Assembly (NCBI GenBank): GCA_964572855.1
Contig: CAZNGF010000005.1
Coordinates: forward strand, 11,125-75,124
DNA: 64,000 nucleotides
Direction: 5' to 3'
Origin: CAZNGF01 sp964572855
GTDB taxonomy: Bacteria > Bipolaricaulota > Bipolaricaulia > RBG-16-55-9 > JAJCYT01
Under the pieces are notes generated by a model. The model saw only the letters and a list, made by a program, of their open reading frames with translations. It was not told the origin of the DNA and did no database searches. A program made the translations under genes and the position numbers. Positions 58,408 to 64,000 of this stretch are shown piece by piece (the stretch's first letter is position 1; each line of letters opens with the position of its first letter).

Positions 58408-59774
58408 CCCGCCAACGCCAGCAGCGCCTCGGCCTTGCGCCGGTGTGCGGCGACCAGCCCGCCCAAATCAACGCACCGCAACTCCCCGTCCTTCACGCGA
58501 ACTTCGCCCCCCACGACCAGGGTATGCACCCGCGTCGGCGCACACAGGACGAGCGCGCCCAACGGGTCGTGGGCGCCTGCGTATTCGACGCTGTTGAGGT
58601 CGAAGACAGCCACATCGCCGGCCTTGCCGACCTCCAGCGTGCCGAGATCGTCGCGACCGAGACAGGCGGCACTCCCGCGCGTGGCCATGTCGATCACGTC
58701 GATTATCCCTAACGCCTGGGCGCCGTGGAACACGCGCTGGAGAAAGAGCGCTTGGCGCAGCTCCAGGATCATGTTCGACGCGTCGTTGGACGCGCTGCCG
58801 TCGACCCCGAGCCCGACCGCCACGCCCGCCTCGCGCAGCGCCTTCAGTGGGAGCACGCCCGAGCCCAAGCGCGCGTTCGAGCTGGGACAGTGCGCGATCG
58901 ACACGCCAGCGCGCCCCAGCCGCCCGATCTCCGCCGCATCGAAGTGGATGCCGTGCGCAAGCCAGACGGAATCGTTCATCCAGCCGACGTCCTCCAGGAG
59001 ATCCGTCGGGCGCATCCCGTAGGTTTGTAGGCAGTAGGCTTCCTCGTCCAGCGTTTCGGCCAAGTGGGTGTGCAGCCGCACGCCGTATTGGTTTGCCAGC
59101 TCCGCCGTCCCGCGCATGAGCGAACGCGTCACCGAAAACGGCGAGCACGGGGCCAAGCTCATGCGCACCCGCGCGCCGGGCTGGGGGTCGTGGAAGCGCT
59201 TGATGAGCCGCTCGCTCTCGCTCAGGATCGTGTCCTCGTCCTGCACCACCGAGTCCGGCGGCAACCCACCGTCCTTTTGGCTCAGCGACATGCTCCCGCG
59301 CGTGGGCTGGAAGCGCATCCCGATCTGGCCCGCGGCCTCGATCTGCACGTCGATGCCCTGCAAGGCGCGCTCGGGGAACACGTAGTGGTGGTCGGTCGTG
59401 GTCGTACAGCCCGAGAGCATGAGCTCGGCCATCCCAAGCTGCGTGCTCAAATGAACCGCCTCGTCGTCCAGCCCCGCCCAGCGCGGGTACAGCTTCTGGA
59501 GCCAGTCGAACAGCTCCGAATCCAGCACGTCCGGCACGGCGCGGGTGAGCGTCTGGTATAGGTGGTGGTGCGTGTTGACGAAGCCGGGCAGCACGAGCTT
59601 GTCGCGCGCGTCGATGACCGTGTCGGCCTGCCCCTGGGACGGCTCGCCCTGGCCCACCTCGGTCACGAACCCGCCCTCGATGCGCACGTATCCGTCCACC
59701 ATCCCGCCGTCCGCCGCGTTCACGACCAGCGCGGCGGCGTTTCGAATCAACAGGCTGCCCTGCTGAGCGCTCAT
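58404..59774 (-). CDS. Amidohydrolase-family nucleobase deaminase, probably 8-oxoguanine deaminase-like
   Basis: 456 residues. Metal ligands are in LPGFVNTHHHLYQTL near 65, RLHTHLAETLDEEAYC near 230, VWLAHGIHFDA near 265 and GLGVDGSASNDASNM near 315. The HHHLYQTLTRA and ASNDASNM pattern resembles 8-oxoguanine deaminases and AtzB-type enzymes. Coupling to an NCS1-type permease (ATGA overlap) supports a purine or pyrimidine base as substrate; the exact one is inferred. Confidence 0.83.
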   Translation of the reverse strand: MSAQQGSLLIRNAAALVVNAADGGMVDGYVRIEGGFVTEVGQGEPSQGQADTVIDARDKLVLPGFVNTHHHLYQTLTRAVPDVLDSELFDWLQKLYPRWAGLDDEAVHLSTQLGMAELMLSGCTTTTDHHYVFPERALQGIDVQIEAAGQIGMRFQPTRGSMSLSQKDGGLPPDSVVQDEDTILSESERLIKRFHDPQPGARVRMSLAPCSPFSVTRSLMRGTAELANQYGVRLHTHLAETLDEEAYCLQTYGMRPTDLLEDVGWMNDSVWLAHGIHFDAAEIGRLGRAGVSIAHCPSSNARLGSGVLPLKALREAGVAVGLGVDGSASNDASNMILELRQALFLQRVFHGAQALGIIDVIDMATRGSAACLGRDDLGTLEVGKAGDVAVFDLNSVEYAGAHDPLGALVLCAPTRVHTLVVGGEVRVKDGELRCVDLGGLVAAHRRKAEALLALAG

Positions 59775-60949
59775 GCCACATCACTCCCCTTAGTTAATGC
59801 CCACCAGGTTTGCAGACGGCACAGCAGCGGATACGCCGCGCCGGCCGTCACCACTCCCGCCAGCACGCCCGGCCAGGCTGCAGGCGTCGCCAGTCCCGCC
59901 AGCGCGCCCGCCGCCCACGCCACCGGACCGGGCCAGTGGACCGCGCGCTCGGACTCGAGCCCGAGCGCGTAGTGCGACAGGATCACGCCGATCAACGGCA
60001 CCACGATCGCGCTCAGAAACCCCAGCCAGCCCACCATCGCCTGCTCGAAGTCCAGCAGCGCCAGCGCCAGCCCCACGACCGACACCAACGCCAGCGAGGC
60101 GCGCCCGCCCCGCCCCAGCAGGTCCCGCAGCGCGAGCCCGCCCGAGAACATGTTCGTGAGTCCCGCCCCCAGAAAGCCCACGATCACGAAGGCGTGCGTC
60201 AAGGTGGGGAAGCCCAAGCGCGCAAGCAGCAGTGCCAAATCCCAGGTGCCCGTGGCGCCGTAGAGCCATGCGCCGGCCCCGCTCACGACCGCCACCGGCA
60301 ACGCCAGTCCCAGCAGTGCGGTGATCGCGACGTTGCGGACGTTTGGCATCGTTTGCGTGAAATCCACGCAGCGCAGCGAAAAGGCCGACCCGTACCCGAC
60401 CACCAGCCCGAGCCCGCTCCAAACCGTGCCCGGCGTCGGCGCCGCTTGCAGCGGCTCCGCCAGCGACTGAGCCTGCCACACACCCCAGCTCATCAGAACG
60501 AGCGTCGCCAGACTGCTGCCGAGCGCGACCAGGCTCCCGCGCTGGATCCCGCCCCAGAGGCCGCCCATGAGAATAAAGGACCAGACCGCAAAGGCGATCC
60601 ATTCGGGCATGCCAAACAGCGCCGCGAGACTCTCGCCCGCCACCCCCACACCGAAGCCGAACCAGCCCATCATGAGCACGGCCACCAGCACGGTGTTGCT
60701 CCAGCGCGCCACCTTGTGCCCCAGCACGGGACGCGCGAGCTCGACCAGCGGGCGTCTGTGCCGCACGCCCAGGCGCCCCATCAGCGTGGACAGCGCCCAC
60801 AGCACGGCCGCGCCGCCCAGGAGCGCCCAGGGGACCAAGGCCATCCCCACTTCCTGCGCCACGCCGCCGCCGAGCATGAGCGAGGCCGGCGCGGTCGCGA
60901 TCGCCAGCCACGGACCAGCTTGCCGCCATTGCGCTCTGAACGCCGTCAT
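59771..60949 (-). CDS. NCS1-like (cytosine/purine) permease
   Basis: 392 residues with about eleven to twelve hydrophobic segments. Segments SLMLGGGVAQEVGMALVPWA, GWFGFGVGVAGESLAALFG and YGSAFSLRCVDFTQTMPNVR correspond in position to NCS1/CodB transporter motifs. No ribosome site precedes the ATG, but TAAGCT lies seven bases upstream, so it may be another leaderless gene. Likely imports the base handled by the deaminase. Confidence 0.75.
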   Translation of the reverse strand: MTAFRAQWRQAGPWLAIATAPASLMLGGGVAQEVGMALVPWALLGGAAVLWALSTLMGRLGVRHRRPLVELARPVLGHKVARWSNTVLVAVLMMGWFGFGVGVAGESLAALFGMPEWIAFAVWSFILMGGLWGGIQRGSLVALGSSLATLVLMSWGVWQAQSLAEPLQAAPTPGTVWSGLGLVVGYGSAFSLRCVDFTQTMPNVRNVAITALLGLALPVAVVSGAGAWLYGATGTWDLALLLARLGFPTLTHAFVIVGFLGAGLTNMFSGGLALRDLLGRGGRASLALVSVVGLALALLDFEQAMVGWLGFLSAIVVPLIGVILSHYALGLESERAVHWPGPVAWAAGALAGLATPAAWPGVLAGVVTAGAAYPLLCRLQTWWALTKGSDVA

Positions 60950-61086
60950 GGGGGTCAGCTTACGCGTCTTGTTTCACAGGGACAAGCGGATCATCACCGG
61001 ATGCGCCAAGCGTGGTCGTGGTCACAACGGTCAGACGATGGTCTGTGTACTATAGCAGAGAGAATGAACATCCCAAGGAGACGACC

Positions 61087-61569
61087 ATGCCCTCCGGAGA
61101 ACGCCATCTGAGACTGGAACTCGTGCTGTGGCCGGCTTTCGCGGCCGCGTATTACTGGTTCGATCCCGACCCCGTGCGGCTCGGCAGCTTCGCGCTCGCC
61201 TATCTGATCGCGAGCCTCTTTCTCACACCGGACCTCGACTTGCACAAGAACGGCGCCCGGCGACGCTGGGGACCGCTCGGCTTCCTCTGGGTGCCCTACA
61301 GCAAGGTGTTCAAGCACCGCGGGGTCAGCCATCACTTGCTGTTGGGGATGGTCACGCGCGTGGGCTACCTGACGCTGCTGGCCGGCACGGGCTTGGCCGG
61401 CGCCTATTACGCGGGGATGACGTTGCCCCCGGTTCAGTGGGCCCCCAACTGGCCGCTCATATCAGCGGTCGCCGCGGGACTGTACCTGCCCAACGTGCTC
61501 CACGTCCTCTACGATCACTGGGACACGGGCCGCAAGCTGCGCCGCAGCCGCCGGCTGGCATCTCGCTAA
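61087..61569 (+). CDS. DUF2227 family membrane-associated protein, putative metal-binding
   Basis: 160 residues with two or three hydrophobic segments. The family motif FLTPDLDLHKNGARRRWGPL is followed by WVPYSKVFKHRGVSHHLLLG and VLHVLYDHWDTGRK; the repeated His and Asp residues suggest a metal site. Function unknown. AAGGAG lies eight bases before the ATG. Confidence 0.82.
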   Translation: MPSGERHLRLELVLWPAFAAAYYWFDPDPVRLGSFALAYLIASLFLTPDLDLHKNGARRRWGPLGFLWVPYSKVFKHRGVSHHLLLGMVTRVGYLTLLAGTGLAGAYYAGMTLPPVQWAPNWPLISAVAAGLYLPNVLHVLYDHWDTGRKLRRSRRLASR

Positions 61570-61726
61570 CACGACCGTCGGCGCAGCAAAGCCAGCTAGA
61601 ACAACACAGCAAACCAACGCGTCTCGAAGGAACGGGTTGCCAAAACGCGGCCCCCTAGAGCTCCCCCGTCGTCAAGATTACGGATTCACACCGCACGGGC
61701 AGCATCGACATCGCCACGGACGAACC

Positions 61727-61732
61727 TATAAT
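61727..61732 (+). promoter_or_regulatory. -10 box placing hutI on a leaderless mRNA
   Basis: Consensus TATAAT ends six bases before the ATG at 61739; no ribosome site precedes it. Confidence 0.7.
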
Positions 61733-61738
61733 GGGATC

Positions 61739-62962
61739 ATGGACCTGTTGGTTTTCAACATCGGCCAATTGCTCACCCCGCAAGGCGCGTCCGCGCTCAA
61801 GGGCAACGACCAAGGGAAACTCGCGCGCATCGACGGCGCCTACGTCCACCTTCGGGACGGCAAGGTCACCGCGTGCGGCCCGATGGCCGAGTGCCCGGAT
61901 GTCAAAGAGACGTTCGATGCCCGAGGCGGCGTCGTGCTGCCGGGGTTGGTGGACTGCCACACGCACGCCGTGTTCGCCCGCACGCGCGAGCGGGAGTTCC
62001 TGCGCCGCTGCCAGGGCGAGCCCTACGGCAAGGGCATCCTCACCTCCGCCGCCCACACGCGCGCGGCCAGCGAGGCGCAATTGGTCGAAAACGGGAAGCG
62101 CTTCCTGCGCGACATGCTGCACGCCGGCACCACGACCGTCGAGCTCAAGAGCGGCTACGGCCTCGACGCCGACAACGAGCTCAAGCTGTTGCGGGCCATC
62201 AAAGCCGTGTCGGACGAGGTGCCCCAGCTCACGGTCCCGACCTTTCTGGGCGCGCACGCGATTCCCGAGGGAAAGAGCGAGGACGCCTACGTTGACGAGA
62301 TCGTGAAAGCCATGCTCCCCCAAATCAAAGCCGAGGGGCTGGCCGTGTTCTGCGATGCGTTCTGTGACAGAGGGTTCTTCAGCGTCGCGGGAGCGCGTCG
62401 CGTGCTGGAGGCCGGCAAGCGCGCCGGGCTGCGCCCCAAGCTGCACGCCGACGAGCTGGAGGCCAGCGGCGGAGCGGAGCTGGCCGCCGAGGTCGGGGCG
62501 ACCTCGGCCGACCACCTGCTCAAGATCACGCCCGCCGGGATCGCGCGCATGGCGGAGGCGGGCGTGGCCGCCGTGCTCATGCCGGGCACGGCCTTCACGC
62601 TGGGCGAGTCCTACGCGCCGGCCCGCGAGCTGATCGAGGGTGGGGTCGCCATCGCGCTCGGGACGGACTTCAACCCCGGCACGTGCCAGATCCTCTCGAT
62701 GCCGATGGTCATCTCGCTGGCGGTCATGAAGATGCAGCTGACCCTGGACGAGGCCCTCGTGGCCGCCACGCTCAACGCGGCTTGTGCCCTCGAGCGTGGG
62801 AGTGAAGTCGGCTCGCTCGACCCCGGCAAGCGGGGCGATCTGGTCGTGTTCGATCTGGAAACGTACGAGCAACTTCCCTACCTGTTCGGTCACGACCGGG
62901 TGCGGGCAGTGGTGTGTCATGGCCAACTCGCCTATCACAATTCACGCCTACGCCAAGCTTAA
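61739..62962 (+). CDS. hutI: Imidazolonepropionase
   Basis: Third step of histidine breakdown: hydrolyses imidazolonepropionate to formiminoglutamate. 407 residues with zinc ligands in LVDCHTHAVFARTRERE, the family segment ELKSGYGLDADNELKLL, KLHADELEASGGAELA and ALGTDFNPGTCQILSMPMVI. The ATG at 61739 gives the normal N-terminus; an open frame extends upstream without similarity. Other hut genes are not adjacent. The gene overlaps ispE by 44 bases. Confidence 0.95.
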   Translation: MDLLVFNIGQLLTPQGASALKGNDQGKLARIDGAYVHLRDGKVTACGPMAECPDVKETFDARGGVVLPGLVDCHTHAVFARTREREFLRRCQGEPYGKGILTSAAHTRAASEAQLVENGKRFLRDMLHAGTTTVELKSGYGLDADNELKLLRAIKAVSDEVPQLTVPTFLGAHAIPEGKSEDAYVDEIVKAMLPQIKAEGLAVFCDAFCDRGFFSVAGARRVLEAGKRAGLRPKLHADELEASGGAELAAEVGATSADHLLKITPAGIARMAEAGVAAVLMPGTAFTLGESYAPARELIEGGVAIALGTDFNPGTCQILSMPMVISLAVMKMQLTLDEALVAATLNAACALERGSEVGSLDPGKRGDLVVFDLETYEQLPYLFGHDRVRAVVCHGQLAYHNSRLRQA

Positions 62963-63791
62963 TCTAGGCTTGCGCGTCCTAGGGCGGCGCCCCGACGGCT
63001 ACCACGAGCTGCACACCCACCTGCAGACGATCGACCTGTACGATACCGTGACGTTTTCCGAGCGTGGCGACGATCGGATCGTGTTGCAAACGGAACCCGA
63101 TCTGGGCGTCCGCGCGCGGGACAATTTGGTGTTTCGGGCAGCCGAACGGTTTCGCGCCCACACGGGCTTGGACGGCGGGGTGAACGTCGAGCTCGTCAAA
63201 CGCATCCCGGCGGGCGCGGGACTGGGCGGCGGCTCCAGCGACGCCGCCGCGACGCTGGTAGCGTTGGATGCGCTCTTTGACACGAACCATTCACCGAGCG
63301 ACCTGCACGAGCTCGCCGCGGAACTGGGCTCGGACGTGCCCTTCTTCCTGACGGGCGGCTTCGCCTGTGCCAAGGGCCGGGGCGAGCGCCTCACGCCGCT
63401 CCCGCCACGATTTGAAGGCGTTCACTTCGTCCTGTTGATTCCGGCGCTGGCCGCCTTGACGCCCGCCGTCTACCGCGCCTGGGACGAAGCCAATCCCTCC
63501 GGCGTAATTCCCGAGCTTACCTGCGATGACTTGCCCCTGCACAACGACCTGCAAGCCCCCGCCCTGCGAGCCTATCCCCAGCTCCGCGCGCTAGCCGAAC
63601 TCGTCGCCAGCGCGCCCACCGACCTCAAGGGCATGACCGGCAGCGGGAGCGCGTTCTTCGTCGGGTTTCGCGCCAAACCGGAGGCGGACCTCTGGGCAGT
63701 TCGCATCAAGGAGAAAGCGGGGAATGCTTTACGGATCATGCGCTGCCGATCCAGCGCAACCGGGCATCAAATCCATTTCGGCCCTGCCTGA
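62919..63791 (+). CDS. ispE: 4-diphosphocytidyl-2-C-methyl-D-erythritol kinase
   Basis: GHMP kinase of the non-mevalonate isoprenoid pathway. 290 residues: AYAKLNLGLRVLGRRPDGYH at the start, ATP-binding PAGAGLGGGSSDAAATLVAL near 98, GSDVPFFLTGGFACAKGRGE and the C-terminal KGMTGSGSAFFVGF. The ATG at 62919 lies inside hutI in another frame with only a weak GTGGTG site. Confidence 0.94.
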   Translation: MANSPITIHAYAKLNLGLRVLGRRPDGYHELHTHLQTIDLYDTVTFSERGDDRIVLQTEPDLGVRARDNLVFRAAERFRAHTGLDGGVNVELVKRIPAGAGLGGGSSDAAATLVALDALFDTNHSPSDLHELAAELGSDVPFFLTGGFACAKGRGERLTPLPPRFEGVHFVLLIPALAALTPAVYRAWDEANPSGVIPELTCDDLPLHNDLQAPALRAYPQLRALAELVASAPTDLKGMTGSGSAFFVGFRAKPEADLWAVRIKEKAGNALRIMRCRSSATGHQIHFGPA

Positions 63792-63793
63792 TC

Positions 63794-63823
63794 TTGTCGC
63801 CCGCCCCTGAATCAGACTATACT
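63794..63823 (+). promoter_or_regulatory. Promoter downstream of ispE
   Basis: TTGTCG at 63794, an 18-base spacer and TATACT at 63818-63823; start expected near 63830. Confidence 0.65.
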
Positions 63824-63829
63824 CTCACC

Positions 63830-63942
63830 AAAGGAAGTTTTCTCGACCGGCGAAAACGAAATGGGAAGGCCGGAAGGCGCGGGTTAGGCAACCTTCCGGC
63901 CTCGACTTGGAGGCTTCAGGCGCAGCTCCAAGCTTTTGTATT
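63830..63942 (+). ncRNA. Candidate structured RNA or leader with two stacked hairpins
   Basis: After the promoter, 63867-63877 pairs with 63892-63902 (11 perfect bases), and 63906-63912 pairs with 63926-63932, followed by CTTTTGTATTG, a terminator-like end. An AAAGGAAG site and an eight-codon frame (ATG at 63861) lie inside. This could be a small RNA, or an attenuator or leader of a gene beyond the edge. No known RNA family was recognised. Confidence 0.45.
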
Positions 63943-63944
63943 GT

Positions 63945-63976
63945 AGACACTTATCATTCCTTTTTCAAGAGTGTCT
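63945..63976 (+). repeat. Inverted repeat at the right edge
   Basis: AGACACT (63945-63951) is complementary to 63970-63976 across an 18-base T-rich loop. The region from 63930 to 64000 is clearly lower in GC than the rest of the window. Confidence 0.4.
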
Positions 63977-64000
63977 CTCTAACTGCCTGAATTCCTCCAA

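Noticed and set aside
61637..61738. Upstream extension of imidazolonepropionase
   Set aside because: The family begins at the MDLLVFN segment, and a consensus -10 box lies immediately before that ATG.

Overview
This is a gene-dense, GC-rich chromosomal window (roughly two thirds G+C by eye) of housekeeping character. No phage, insertion sequence, CRISPR array or plasmid function was found. The organism looks like a diderm bacterium outside the usual models. It has LptB and LptC of lipopolysaccharide export, an outer-membrane barrel candidate ending in aromatic residues, an RseC-like protein and lipobox proteins. These sit beside genes more typical of Gram-positive, Deinococcus or Chloroflexi-type lineages: clpC-radA-disA, a SufU-type scaffold, a PspA carrying a PspAA domain, MenA (menaquinone) and two coenzyme F420 genes (NADPH:F420 oxidoreductase and CofE). 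I cannot name the phylum from this alone.

Layout. 0-2.5 kb: menA on the minus strand, divergent from npdG-cofE. 2.5-10.7 kb: a looser region with an aldo-keto reductase, a broken PfkB/SIS chimera, a DUF885 protein, a UPF0316 membrane protein, a GlcG/HbpS-like protein, a large peptide-binding lipoprotein-like solute-binding protein, and an 850-base non-coding stretch holding a relic of that protein. 10.7-20.1 kb: a divergent DeoR-like regulator, an HD phosphohydrolase, class II DAHP synthase, pyrG-lptC-lptB, and an Fe-S operon (rrf2, mrp, DUF59 factor, Cys-rich protein) with a readable promoter and palindromic operator. 20.2-28.9 kb: tRNA-Ser, a SIMPL protein, an ECF sigma factor with a membrane beta-propeller partner, a C45 hydrolase/GNAT pair, a pyrophosphohydrolase/methyltransferase pair, rpmF, and greA-lysS-PAP2. 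29-36.8 kb: rnpA, two envelope genes, an alpha/beta hydrolase, a sigma-70 factor, mutS and an M42 peptidase. 36.8-44.6 kb: pheA-tsaC-sucD, a DUF501 gene, tRNA-Val, pgsA, a double ACT protein, PspA-PspAA, a zinc-ribbon membrane protein, a rhodanese, SufU, a cyclic-nucleotide-type protein and ArfB. This block has a strong C-over-G excess on the plus strand whatever the gene direction. 44.7-55.2 kb: two envelope genes, rplY-pth, an M48 protease, clpC, radA, disA and a purine nucleoside phosphorylase. 55.3-64 kb: an NHL propeller protein, acpP, RseC, a guanine-type deaminase with an NCS1-like permease, a DUF2227 protein, hutI, ispE, and a promoter with stacked hairpins at the right edge.

Expression signals are unusually legible. 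Most genes have a GGAGG-type ribosome site and many have a TTGNNN-16/18-TANNNT promoter. The clpC promoter is a perfect consensus. At least three genes (HD hydrolase, DUF501, hutI) have a consensus -10 box only 6-8 bases before ATG and no ribosome site, which predicts leaderless mRNAs. ATGA or GTGA stop/start overlaps tie most minus-strand gene pairs into translationally coupled units.

The most interesting points are: a DisA whose two nucleotide-binding motifs are both altered; the PspA-PspAA fusion followed by an uncharacterised zinc-ribbon membrane protein; the Rrf2 operator; the leaderless genes; the skewed island; a 23-bp perfect inverted repeat joining tRNA-Val and pgsA; and a candidate structured RNA after ispE. 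No single wholly new system could be demonstrated.
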